DNA from: Lascolabacillus massiliensis
GTDB taxonomy: Bacteria > Bacteroidota > Bacteroidia > Bacteroidales > Dysgonomonadaceae
Direction of reading: 5' to 3'
Assembly: GCF_001282625.1 (NCBI RefSeq)
Contig: NZ_CTEJ01000002.1
Location: forward strand, 746,501-810,500
Length of the DNA: 64,000 nt
The first letter of the stretch is position 1, and each line of letters begins with the position of its first letter. The notes under the pieces were generated by a model, which did no database searches, was not told where the DNA came from, and was given only the letters and a program-made list of their open reading frames with translations. The position numbers and the translations under genes were made by a program. This document shows, in pieces, positions 1-8,390 of this stretch.

Positions 1-95
1 TGACTGGCATATAACTTTAAATAGATCTTGTATCTCTATTAATTATGTATCTCAATTGATCTTAAAAAAACAGCAGATCTTTATGTATTAACCAA
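1..95. other. Left-edge AT-rich stretch without a gene
   Basis: Short AT-rich sequence downstream of the minus-strand permease gene. I see no open reading frame, RNA gene or convincing hairpin terminator in it. Confidence 0.6.
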
Positions 96-1346
96 TCACT
101 CTTTATATCTCATATTATTGAACTCGCCTGTCAACTTCTTCCTGAGGTTGTTTACAGGGTAAAGCACTGTTAACAGCCCGATTAAGCTTACTACGGCAAT
201 AACAATCAGTATATCCGTAAACTTAACTATTACAGGGTAAGCATCAATTATATATGCACCTGGAATATTGCTCAGACGTATTAACCCGAAATGCTGCTGC
301 AAAAGACATAGAACCAGTCCTATCACTATACCAGCCACTATCCCTGAGAAAGTGATCAACCACCCTTCATTAAGAAATATTCGTGAAATAAGAGTGTTGG
401 AAGCTCCCATGTTTCTAAGGCTGTTAATATCATCTTTCTTCTCTACAATGAGCATAGAAAGTGATCCTACAACATTGAAAACAGCTATGAGCAGTATAAA
501 TGCCAGAATGAGAAATGTTACCCATTTCTCCACCTGCAGCATCCTGTATGATTCTCGTTGCTGTTCAAAGCGATCCTCAATAAGAAATTCATCACCAAGA
601 ATATTCCTGATCTGATTTTTCACTCTTTTTACTGATGCTCCCGGTTGAAGTTTTATATCGAGTGAAGTTACTTCATTACTATAGTTAAGCAGTTCCCTTA
701 CCTTTGAAATTGGCATGATTGCCATCTGCTCATCATACTTTGGTGTGTTAAGGCTAAACACTCCTCCTATCTGCACATAACCTGTTGTGAAAGCTGCCGC
801 TGGATTTGCAAGATTGACTCTCACATCTCTTTTTGGTGCATAGATCTCAATCGGATTTATGAAACCGGGACGTGCTCCCAGCGAGACTGCCAGACCTGTA
901 CCTAATGTTGTGTAATCAACCACATCTTCTCGAAGTTTGAATGATCCGTCGACCATCAGTTTCTCCATATCGGTCATATTACTGAACTCCTGTGAAACTC
1001 CTTTCATGAGTACAGGAACCTGCTGACCATTGAAGCTGAACAGGGCATTCTCTTCGAGTGACTCTGATATCATCTGTATCCCTTCAACCCGTAACGCTTC
1101 ATCAAACTGGGGTGTATTGTAGTTAAATACCTTACCCTCTCTTACAGTTATCTTTAAATCGGGATCAAATGCACTGAACATACCCTCAACAATACCTCCG
1201 AAGCCATTGAAAACGGATAGTACCACCACCATTGCCATTGTTGCAATGGCAATACCGCAAACGGATATGGCAGAAATCACATTTATTGCATTGTGCGATT
1301 TCTTGGAGAAGAGGTACCGGCGTGCTATGAATAGTGATATGTCCAA
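96..1346 (-). CDS. LolC/LolE-like ABC transporter permease (FtsX family)
   Basis: A 416-residue inner-membrane protein of the FtsX/MacB permease superfamily, with the layout of LolC/LolE, the membrane subunits that extract lipoproteins from the inner membrane for transfer by LolA. One membrane segment lies near residues 22-46. It is followed by a periplasmic domain of about 220 residues and three more segments near 275-300, 328-350 and 375-397. The N-terminal ARRYLFSKKSHNAINVIS and the VEKKDDINSLRNMGAS coupling loop are typical of the family. It is the last gene of an operon, starting 10 nt after rbfA. No LolD ATPase is adjacent. A LolA-like carrier is encoded at about 40.2 kb. LolC and LolE cannot be separated by eye, so I give no symbol. 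Confidence 0.85.
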   Translation of the reverse strand: MDISLFIARRYLFSKKSHNAINVISAISVCGIAIATMAMVVVLSVFNGFGGIVEGMFSAFDPDLKITVREGKVFNYNTPQFDEALRVEGIQMISESLEENALFSFNGQQVPVLMKGVSQEFSNMTDMEKLMVDGSFKLREDVVDYTTLGTGLAVSLGARPGFINPIEIYAPKRDVRVNLANPAAAFTTGYVQIGGVFSLNTPKYDEQMAIMPISKVRELLNYSNEVTSLDIKLQPGASVKRVKNQIRNILGDEFLIEDRFEQQRESYRMLQVEKWVTFLILAFILLIAVFNVVGSLSMLIVEKKDDINSLRNMGASNTLISRIFLNEGWLITFSGIVAGIVIGLVLCLLQQHFGLIRLSNIPGAYIIDAYPVIVKFTDILIVIAVVSLIGLLTVLYPVNNLRKKLTGEFNNMRYKE

Positions 1347-1356
1347 AGCAGAGATT

Positions 1357-1695
1357 TCAGTCGTTTTTCAACAATCTGTCAATATTCTCAACATAATCAA
1401 GTGAATCATCAACATGAAAAGTTAGCTCTGGTATTACCCTTAATTGATTTCTCAATCTTTTACCCAAGTCATACCGAACAGATTTAACGTTCTCATTAAT
1501 ATTCTTAACTAACTCTTCACCTTTATCTGATGGGAAAATACTTAGATATGCATGTGCAACACTGAGGTCGGGCGATACACGCACATTTGTCACCGAGATC
1601 AGTACCCCCTGCATCTTCTTGGTTTCCAGAAGGAATAATTCGCTCAGTTCTTTCTGTATCAACCGATTTATCTTTTGTTGTCTGTTCGAGTCCAT
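1357..1695 (-). CDS. rbfA: 30S ribosome-binding factor A
   Basis: A 112-residue protein of RbfA type, a single KH-like domain that binds 16S rRNA and helps late maturation of the 30S subunit. Family signatures are the start with RQQKINRLIQKELSELF, the central ISVTNVRVSPDLSVAHAYLSIF and the C-terminal LRVIPELTFHVDDSLDYVENI. The length is normal for the family. It begins 5 nt after the O-methyltransferase stop and ends 10 nt before the permease start, so the three genes are probably co-transcribed. Confidence 0.95.
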   Translation of the reverse strand: MDSNRQQKINRLIQKELSELFLLETKKMQGVLISVTNVRVSPDLSVAHAYLSIFPSDKGEELVKNINENVKSVRYDLGKRLRNQLRVIPELTFHVDDSLDYVENIDRLLKND

Positions 1696-1700
1696 AATAT

Positions 1701-2333
1701 TTACTTTTTTCTGATAAGCGTTAAACCGTCACGAACTGCTAATATAACCTTTTCGACACGATTATCGCTTTTCAAATGAGTATTAAATTCCAAAATACCT
1801 TTAGTCTGCCAGTCATTACTCTTCGGCTTTTCCAGAACCTTTCCATGCCAGAGAGTATTATCCGCTAGTATGAAACCACCCTGTTTCACTTTAGGGAGAA
1901 TCTTCTCGTAGAGCTGCCAATAGTCACGTTTATTACCATCCATAAATACCAAATCGAAGGTACTATCCTCATAATCAAGCACAACTTCATTGGCATCACC
2001 AATTATCAGAATGATCTTATCGCTGTAGGAGGAGCAACTAAAATTTTCGCGTATTATATCCTCCATCTCATCATCTATCTCGATAGTTTCAAGAGAAGCA
2101 CCATCTTCAAGCCCCTCAGCAATGCAGAGCGCGGAATAGCCTGTGTAGGTTCCAATTTCAAGCACTCTTGAAGGACGAATCATCTGTACCAGCATTTTAA
2201 GTAATCGTCCCTGCAGGTGACCTGATGACATCTCTCCGTGAAGCAGCTTTACATGAGCCTCACGATATATCTGACTTAACAGCTGAGGCTCCTCATCGAT
2301 ATGTTCAATTATATAATCTTCAATCGATCTCAT
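1701..2333 (-). CDS. SAM-dependent O-methyltransferase (family 3)
   Basis: A 210-residue class I methyltransferase of the catechol/caffeoyl-CoA O-methyltransferase type. The SAM-binding loop LEIGTYTGYSALCIAEGL lies at about residues 56-73, the acidic residue after strand 2 in ETIEID, and the metal/substrate region in DLVFMDGNKRDYW and LADNTLWHGKV. Bacterial relatives act on small molecules or on hydroxyuridine in tRNA (the TrmR group), so the substrate is not clear from sequence. It is the first gene of the operon with rbfA and the permease. A -7-like element lies within the upstream inverted repeat at 2368-2400. Confidence 0.85.
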   Translation of the reverse strand: MRSIEDYIIEHIDEEPQLLSQIYREAHVKLLHGEMSSGHLQGRLLKMLVQMIRPSRVLEIGTYTGYSALCIAEGLEDGASLETIEIDDEMEDIIRENFSCSSYSDKIILIIGDANEVVLDYEDSTFDLVFMDGNKRDYWQLYEKILPKVKQGGFILADNTLWHGKVLEKPKSNDWQTKGILEFNTHLKSDNRVEKVILAVRDGLTLIRKK

Positions 2334-2367
2334 TTACCGGTTAAATGAATATGATTTCAATAATACT

Positions 2368-2400
2368 TTTAGTGATTCAAAACTAGTTTGAATCACTAAA
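2368..2400. repeat. 14-bp inverted repeat upstream of the O-methyltransferase
   Basis: The two arms, 2368-2381 and 2387-2400, are perfect reverse complements of 14 bp around a 5-nt spacer. The site lies between the pyk stop (2481) and the methyltransferase start (2333), both on the minus strand. It could act as a pyk terminator, but no clear T-run follows the hairpin on that strand. On the minus strand 2385-2378 reads TAGTTTTG, a full match to the Bacteroidota -7 form TAnnTTTG, 45 nt before the start codon. No matching -33 element is seen. Confidence 0.6.
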
Positions 2401-2480
2401 TTACTATGAAAACATCAAGTATTTAAAACAATTGAATTAAAATTTACTACATCAGAGTTAAAATAATTCAGTTGGTTAAA

Positions 2481-3953
2481 TTACGCTGTGTAGTCGGGCA
2501 AATTATATTTCTCTTTTGCTTCAAGAATTCTCCAGGCATCCACAACTTCCAGATATGTTGTTCCGCCCACTTCACCAAAGCTCCCTCCCAGATATGCAAC
2601 TCTGTCATCAGGTTCAATCATCTTGTTTTCGATGAGTCGGCGAATTGCCTCTGTAAAATATGCCCTGCGACTCTCTTTTGTGTTGCCATCTCCTTTACCC
2701 TCCTGGAATTCAGCCATAATACCATAAGAGAGTGCAAGTTCGCGTGCAAGTCTCTTTGTTGTTGTGATGGCGTATATAGGGCTCTTACCTCTGAATGCTG
2801 CAAGCACCCTTGCTGTTCTTCCGGTGTGACTGTCTGTTACAATAGCTTTTACACTAAGCTTGTTAGATGTTTTTACTGCCTGTTTCGCAAGAAATTCAGT
2901 AACATCACCCTCTTTATAGGTGTCATACGGAACACGTATATCATTATCTGTCAGTTTAGTAAGCTCTGCTTCGTAGGCTGTCCTTGCCATTGTCCTTACA
3001 GCTTCAACAGGATACTTGCCATAGGCAGTCTCACCACTTAGCATAACAGCATCAGTTCTGTAATAGATAGCATTTGCTATGTCGGTAATCTCTGCACGTG
3101 TGGGGCGTGGATTATGAATCATCGAGTGCAGCATCTGAGTTGCAACGATAACAGGCTTCTTATGATGAATTGCCTTTTTGATAAGGACACGCTGAATGCC
3201 CGGAATCTTCTCCTGTGCCACCTCAATACCAAGGTCACCACGAGCAATCATTATACCATAAGCCGATTCAAGAATCTCATCAGCATTATCAACACCTTCC
3301 TGATTCTCAATCTTTGCAATAATCTTTATTGTGCTGCCCAACTCATCAAGTATCTCCTGAACAACCTTTATATCTTCAGCATTTCTTACAAATGAGTGTG
3401 CTATAAAATCAACATTGTGCTTTGCAGACAATGCAATGAATTTTTTATCTCTTTCTGTGATTGCTGGCAGATTGATACGTACACCCGGAATATTTACACT
3501 CTTTCGGCTGCCAATCACACCATCATTCATCACACTGCAGATAAGATGATCTTTGTTAACTGTAATAACTTTCAGATCCACTTCTCCATCATCAATAAGG
3601 ATATCATCGCCAACACGCATCTCTTCAGCAATATTGGAGTATGAAATATAGATAGTTTCATTGGAAGAAACCCCTTTCGGGTCGCCCACAATTTTCACAA
3701 GTTCCCCGGTTTTAAGTTCAATTGGATTATTTGCAACCGTTGTTCTGATTTCCGGTCCTTTTGTATCTACTAGAATGGCTATCTCTTCAGAAACCTCTCT
3801 TACATTGTTTATAATTTTGAGGAAACCCTCTTCGTTTAAATGTGCGGAATTAAGTCTCACTACATTCATTCCGGCTTCGTACAACTGTTCTAAAAACGGT
3901 ACTTCGCAACGTTGATCGGATATCGTTGCAACTATTTTTGTTTGTTTCTGCAT
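2481..3953 (-). CDS. pyk: Pyruvate kinase
   Basis: A 490-residue cytoplasmic enzyme that converts phosphoenolpyruvate and ADP to pyruvate and ATP in the last step of glycolysis. Visible motifs are the substrate-binding KGPEIR (65-70), the active-site KIENQEGVDNADEI near residue 213, the metal-binding ARGDLGIEV, and KPVIVATQMLHSM with the PTRAEITDIANA loop. The C-terminal allosteric domain is complete (TDSHTGRTARVLAAFRGKSP). Length is normal. aroQ lies 58 nt upstream on the same strand, so the two may be co-transcribed. The gene feeds pyruvate to NifJ, encoded nearby. Confidence 0.97.
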   Translation of the reverse strand: MQKQTKIVATISDQRCEVPFLEQLYEAGMNVVRLNSAHLNEEGFLKIINNVREVSEEIAILVDTKGPEIRTTVANNPIELKTGELVKIVGDPKGVSSNETIYISYSNIAEEMRVGDDILIDDGEVDLKVITVNKDHLICSVMNDGVIGSRKSVNIPGVRINLPAITERDKKFIALSAKHNVDFIAHSFVRNAEDIKVVQEILDELGSTIKIIAKIENQEGVDNADEILESAYGIMIARGDLGIEVAQEKIPGIQRVLIKKAIHHKKPVIVATQMLHSMIHNPRPTRAEITDIANAIYYRTDAVMLSGETAYGKYPVEAVRTMARTAYEAELTKLTDNDIRVPYDTYKEGDVTEFLAKQAVKTSNKLSVKAIVTDSHTGRTARVLAAFRGKSPIYAITTTKRLARELALSYGIMAEFQEGKGDGNTKESRRAYFTEAIRRLIENKMIEPDDRVAYLGGSFGEVGGTTYLEVVDAWRILEAKEKYNLPDYTA

Positions 3954-4011
3954 ATTTTATATTAATGATTCGATTATCAGTAATCGATACTGATCATTTT
4001 AACGTTTAAGT

Positions 4012-4440
4012 TCAAATATTGTTTGCCAACTGCAAAGCCTTAATTGCCAGTTTATATGAGTTTAACCCAAAACCGGCAATTACACCCATGCAAACAGCAG
4101 AAATCATAGATTGATGTCTGAACTCCTCTCTTGCATGAATGTTTGATATGTGAACTTCTATAACTGGTGTCTTAACTGCCTTAATTGAGTCTCTTATTGC
4201 CACTGAGGTGTGAGTATATCCACCTGCATTAAGAATAATTCCGTCATAGTTAAAGCCTGTTTCCTGAATTTTATTGATTATTTCACCCTCTACATTCGAT
4301 TGGAAATAATCTATCTCAATATCTGGAAAGCTAATCCTAATATTTTCCAGAAACTCCGTAAATGTTATACTTCCATATACTCCCGGCTCGCGTGTTCCGA
4401 GCAGATTGAGGTTGGGACCGTTTATAATTTGAATTTTCAT
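4012..4440 (-). CDS. aroQ: 3-dehydroquinate dehydratase, type II
   Basis: A 142-residue type II dehydroquinase, which dehydrates 3-dehydroquinate to 3-dehydroshikimate in the shikimate pathway. The family pattern is clear: NGPNLNLLGTREPGVYG with catalytic Arg17 and Tyr22, NAGGYTHTSVAIRDSI, and VEVHISNIHAREEFRHQS carrying the catalytic His. The active form of the family is a dodecamer. A -7-like promoter element lies 45 nt upstream (4485-4492). pyk follows after 58 nt. Confidence 0.97.
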   Translation of the reverse strand: MKIQIINGPNLNLLGTREPGVYGSITFTEFLENIRISFPDIEIDYFQSNVEGEIINKIQETGFNYDGIILNAGGYTHTSVAIRDSIKAVKTPVIEVHISNIHAREEFRHQSMISAVCMGVIAGFGLNSYKLAIKALQLANNI

Positions 4441-4484
4441 AAATCAGAAAGCTTTTTATAATTTTTTTATATGGAAACAGGATA

Positions 4485-4492
4485 CAAAGATA
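4485..4492 (-). promoter_or_regulatory. Possible aroQ promoter (-7 element)
   Basis: On the minus strand this reads TATCTTTG, a full match to the Bacteroidota housekeeping -7 form TAnnTTTG, 45 nt before the aroQ start codon. No good -33 element is seen at the usual 19-20 nt spacing, so the call rests on one element. Confidence 0.4.
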
Positions 4493-4521
4493 CTATAATA
4501 TTCGCATATTGTTATAAACAA

Positions 4522-4552
4522 CTAAGGGTATCACATTACGCGATACCCTTAG
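4522..4552 (-). terminator. Possible nifJ terminator hairpin
   Basis: Perfect 11-bp inverted repeat (4522-4532 with 4542-4552, 9-nt loop) just past the nifJ stop. On the nifJ transcript the stem is followed only by TTGTTTATAA, a weak T-tract. The stronger run of seven T lies before the stem. Probably a transcript-end hairpin, but not a textbook intrinsic terminator. Confidence 0.45.
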
Positions 4553-4574
4553 AAAAAAATATGTTACTAAAAAT

Positions 4575-7500
4575 TTAGTTTATCTGTTCAGCAGGCTGTT
4601 TTACTCCCTCACCTTCGGTTTCCGATGAGCCGAAGTTTGCTTCTGCCATACGTACATAGGATTTATATCTCCATTGAGCATTCTGTCTTGCAGCTTCAAA
4701 CAGCTCATCTGCCTCTGCAGGGAATGCTTTCATCAACTGTGTATAGCGCACCTCACCCTTCAGGAAGTCAACAAACTTATCCCACTCAGGCTCTTTACTG
4801 TCGAGCTGGAAAGGATTCAGTCCCTGCTCCTCAAGACGTGGGTCGTAGCGCCACAAGTGCCAGTAACCACTCTCAACAGCAGCCTTCTGTTCCGATTGAG
4901 CATGTCCCATTCCTTTCCTTAATCCATGACTGATACATGGTGAGTATGCAATTACAATTGAAGGTCCGTTATATGACTCAGCCTCACGGATAGCTTTCAG
5001 AGTTTGTCCCTGATTAGCACCCATTGCTACCTGTGCTACGTAAACATAACCATAGGTGGTAGCAATCATACCAAGATCTTTCTTACGTATGCGCTTACCT
5101 GCTGCTGCAAACTTAGCCACAGCTGCAATTGGGGTTGATTTGGATGACTGACCTCCAGTGTTAGAGTAGACTTCTGTATCAAGTACAAGGATATTTATAT
5201 CCTTTCCGCTTGCCAGAACATGGTCCAGACCACCAAAACCTATATCATATGCCCATCCATCTCCACCAAACACCCAGATAGATTTCTTAGCAAGATACTT
5301 TTCAAGTGAAAGTATCTCCTTGGCTAATGGAATATCACTACCTGTCAGCGAAGCAACAACTTTAGCAGATATCTCTTTTGATAGTTCAGCACTATCTTTA
5401 TTCTCAATCCATAGATTAAACAGCTCTTTCTGCTCTGCCGTAAACTGATCGGAAGCGATAGCATCCTTCATCAGATTTTCTATTCTGTTTCGCATACTTG
5501 CCTGAGCAATTGCAAAGCCATAACCAAACTCTGCGTTATCTTCAAAAAGTGAGTTTGCCCAAGCCGGACCTTTACCTTCCTCATTTTTAGTATAAGGAGT
5601 TGCAGGTGCTGATGCCCCATAGATTGAAGAACAACCTGTTGCGTTTGCAATCATCATTCTTTCTCCATAAAGCTGAGTAATTAGCTTGATGTATGGTGTT
5701 TCACCACATCCTGAACAAGCTCCGGAGAACTCAAACAGAGGAGTGGCAAACTGAGAGTTTTTAACATTGAGACTGATATCAACAAGATGAGCTTTACTTG
5801 TAACGTTCTCCATCATCCAGTCCCAATTCTTCTGATTTTCAAGCTGAGACTCAATAGAAACCATCTCAAGAGCTTTTTCTCCTTTTCTTCCGGGACAAAC
5901 ATCGGCACAATTACCGCAACCAAGACAGTCAAGAACATCAACCTGGATACGGAATCCCATTCCTGCAAACTGTTTACCTTGAGCTTTTAGCAGTTCCACT
6001 CCTTCGCCTACACCTTTCTGCTCTTCCTCATCAAGCATGAACGGACGGATAGTAGCATGAGGACATACATAAGCGCACTGATTACACTGTATACAGTTTT
6101 CAGGCTGCCAAACAGGAACATTAACAGCTACACCACGTTTTTCATACTTGGTGGTTCCTGTTTCCCATGTTCCGTCTTCACGACCAGTGAAGGCTGATAC
6201 CGGCAGGCTATAGCCATTTTGTGCATTAACCGGACGAACGACCTTTCTGATGAATTCAGGAGCATCATCTGTTGTATCTGTCGATACCACAAGGTTTGCC
6301 CATTCCTGAAGAACTTCCACTTCCTCAACATCACCACCGCGATCAACAGCAGCATAATTCATCTTAACAATGGTTTCACCCTTTTTACCGTATGACTTAA
6401 CGATGAATTTCTTCATCTGTTCCACAGCAAGATCGTAAGGAATTACATTTGAGATTTTGAAGAAAGCCGACTGCAATATTGTGTTGGTTCTGTTGCCCAG
6501 TCCGATCTCTTCTGCAATCTTTGTGGCATTTATTATGTATAGCTTGATATTGTTTACTGCAAAATATTTCTTCACATGATCGGGCAGGTGATCTGCCACC
6601 TCTTCCTTAGGCCACAGAGAGTTTAGAAGGAAAGTACCATTCTTCTTAAGTCCTGCAGTCACATCATACAGATGCAGATAGGCCGGAACGTGACATGCTA
6701 CAAAATTAGGAGTATTCACTAAATAAGGTGACCTGATCGGGTTATCGCCAAAACGGAGATGAGAACAGGTAAATCCTCCAGATTTCTTGGAGTCATACGC
6801 AAAATATGCCTGAACATACTTATCTGTATTGTCACCTATAATTTTAATGGAGTTCTTATTAGCTCCAACCGTACCATCAGATCCAAGTCCGTAGAATTTA
6901 GCCTCATATGTTGTTTCATCCATAGAGATCTCAGCCTTTACAGGAAGCGATTTGAATGTAACATCATCAACAATACCGATAGTGAAATCGTTCTTAGGCA
7001 TACTAAGAGAGAGATTTTCGAAAACCGATAATATTTGTGACGGTGTGGTATCTTTAGATGATAATCCATAAATACCTCCAACAATCTCAGGAGCATTTTC
7101 TTTTCCATAAAAACTGTTCTTCACATCCAGATACATCGGCTGACCAGGTGCTCCCGGTTCCTTTGTACGGTCGAGTACTGCAATACGCTTTACTGTATCA
7201 GGTATAACCGACAGGAATGCCTCTGCCTTGAAAGGACGATATAGGTGCACTGCAACAACACCCACCTTCTCGCCTTTAGCTCTCAGGTGATCAACAACCT
7301 CTCTGATTGTTTCTGTTACAGACCCCATAGCAATGATAACTCTTTCTGCTTCAGGATCACCGTAATAGTCAAACAGACCATACTTGCGTCCGGTTACCTC
7401 TGCCAGTTTCTCAAGATACTTCTCAACAACATCGGGAACATTATCATAAAATGGATTAGATGCTTCACGCGCCTGAAAATAGATATCATCATTCTGAGCT

Positions 7501-8159
7501 GTTCCTCTGGTAACAGGGTTATCAGGTGTTAGTGCTCTTTCACGGAATTCTTTCAGTGCTTCCTGATTTAAAAGCGGTGCCAGATCTTCATTTGACAATG
7601 CTTCGATCTTCTGGATTTCGTGTGAGGTTCGGAATCCGTCGAAATAGTGAAGGAACGGCACGCGGCTCTCGATGGATGCAAGGTGAGCAACTGCTGCAAG
7701 GTCCATTACCTCTTGAACAGAGCCTGTTGCAAAAAGAGCAAAACCTGTAGGTCTTGCTGCCATAACATCCTGTTGATCACCAAATATTGATAATGCATGA
7801 GATGCAAGTGCGCGAGCTGAAACATGAAATACTCCGGGAAGAAGTTCCCCGGCCATCTTATACATATTAGGAAGCATCAGAAGTAACCCTTGTGATGCTG
7901 TAAATGTAGATGTTAGTGCACCGGCCTGCAGAGATCCGTGCATTGCGCCGGCAGCACCGGCTTCTGATTGCATTTCCTGTACTAAGACCGGCTGTCCGAA
8001 AAGGTTTTTTCTTCCGGCAGCTGCCCATTCATCTACATACTCTGCCATAGTAGACGAGGGTGTAATCGGGTAGATTGCAGCAACCTCGCTAAACATATAG
8101 GCGATATGCGCTGCGGCCTGATTACCGTCGCAGGTTAAGAATTTTTTTTGTTTTGCCAT
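4575..8159 (-). CDS. nifJ: Pyruvate:ferredoxin (flavodoxin) oxidoreductase
   Basis: A 1194-residue single-chain enzyme that oxidises pyruvate to acetyl-CoA and CO2 and reduces ferredoxin, the usual anaerobic route out of glycolysis. Domains in order: pyrimidine-binding domain (YPITPSSTMAEYVDEWA), transketolase C-like domain, gamma domain (FYGLGSDGTVGANKNSIKI), a ferredoxin domain with two 4Fe-4S motifs, CIQCNQCAYVCP near residue 690 and CLGCGNCADVCP near 747, then the TPP domain with GACSGCGETPY near 815 and GDGWAYDIGFGGLDHV near 965. The last domain also contains DTEVYSNTGGQSSKSTP. All cluster cysteines are present and length is normal. It is transcribed divergently from otsAB. Confidence 0.98.
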   Translation of the reverse strand: MAKQKKFLTCDGNQAAAHIAYMFSEVAAIYPITPSSTMAEYVDEWAAAGRKNLFGQPVLVQEMQSEAGAAGAMHGSLQAGALTSTFTASQGLLLMLPNMYKMAGELLPGVFHVSARALASHALSIFGDQQDVMAARPTGFALFATGSVQEVMDLAAVAHLASIESRVPFLHYFDGFRTSHEIQKIEALSNEDLAPLLNQEALKEFRERALTPDNPVTRGTAQNDDIYFQAREASNPFYDNVPDVVEKYLEKLAEVTGRKYGLFDYYGDPEAERVIIAMGSVTETIREVVDHLRAKGEKVGVVAVHLYRPFKAEAFLSVIPDTVKRIAVLDRTKEPGAPGQPMYLDVKNSFYGKENAPEIVGGIYGLSSKDTTPSQILSVFENLSLSMPKNDFTIGIVDDVTFKSLPVKAEISMDETTYEAKFYGLGSDGTVGANKNSIKIIGDNTDKYVQAYFAYDSKKSGGFTCSHLRFGDNPIRSPYLVNTPNFVACHVPAYLHLYDVTAGLKKNGTFLLNSLWPKEEVADHLPDHVKKYFAVNNIKLYIINATKIAEEIGLGNRTNTILQSAFFKISNVIPYDLAVEQMKKFIVKSYGKKGETIVKMNYAAVDRGGDVEEVEVLQEWANLVVSTDTTDDAPEFIRKVVRPVNAQNGYSLPVSAFTGREDGTWETGTTKYEKRGVAVNVPVWQPENCIQCNQCAYVCPHATIRPFMLDEEEQKGVGEGVELLKAQGKQFAGMGFRIQVDVLDCLGCGNCADVCPGRKGEKALEMVSIESQLENQKNWDWMMENVTSKAHLVDISLNVKNSQFATPLFEFSGACSGCGETPYIKLITQLYGERMMIANATGCSSIYGASAPATPYTKNEEGKGPAWANSLFEDNAEFGYGFAIAQASMRNRIENLMKDAIASDQFTAEQKELFNLWIENKDSAELSKEISAKVVASLTGSDIPLAKEILSLEKYLAKKSIWVFGGDGWAYDIGFGGLDHVLASGKDINILVLDTEVYSNTGGQSSKSTPIAAVAKFAAAGKRIRKKDLGMIATTYGYVYVAQVAMGANQGQTLKAIREAESYNGPSIVIAYSPCISHGLRKGMGHAQSEQKAAVESGYWHLWRYDPRLEEQGLNPFQLDSKEPEWDKFVDFLKGEVRYTQLMKAFPAEADELFEAARQNAQWRYKSYVRMAEANFGSSETEGEGVKQPAEQIN

Positions 8160-8390
8160 AATTATATGATCTATATACTTAATGATTTCAAGCGCAGTTA
8201 ATTAGTTATTATTCATGTGTGATTTAGACTACGAAATTACTATAAAAAAGCGGAAGCAACAAACGATATCATGTTTTTGTTCACTCTAAACTAAAGAATT
8301 TCAATTCAATCCATTTGTGAATATATATTAAAAATTGATCAAATGTCAACTTTCTACGTTATATTGATGGAGTCAAACATTTTTTAAGTT
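8160..8390. other. Divergent nifJ/otsAB intergenic region
   Basis: 231 nt between two divergent genes, AT-rich and without a credible reading frame. It contains the putative nifJ promoter. I do not see an equally good promoter match for otsAB. No strong palindrome suggesting a shared operator was found. Confidence 0.5.
8232..8263 (-). promoter_or_regulatory. Putative nifJ promoter
   Basis: On the minus strand a TTTG (8263-8260) is followed after 20 nt by TAATTTCG (8239-8232). This fits the Bacteroidota TTTG-(19-20)-TAnnTTTG pattern with one mismatch in the -7 element. It lies 73 nt before the nifJ start codon. Confidence 0.45.

Noticed and set aside
2472-3041. 189-codon plus-strand frame opposite pyk
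   Set aside because: It lies wholly antisense to a well-conserved enzyme, is rich in Cys and Phe in a chance-like pattern, and matches nothing.
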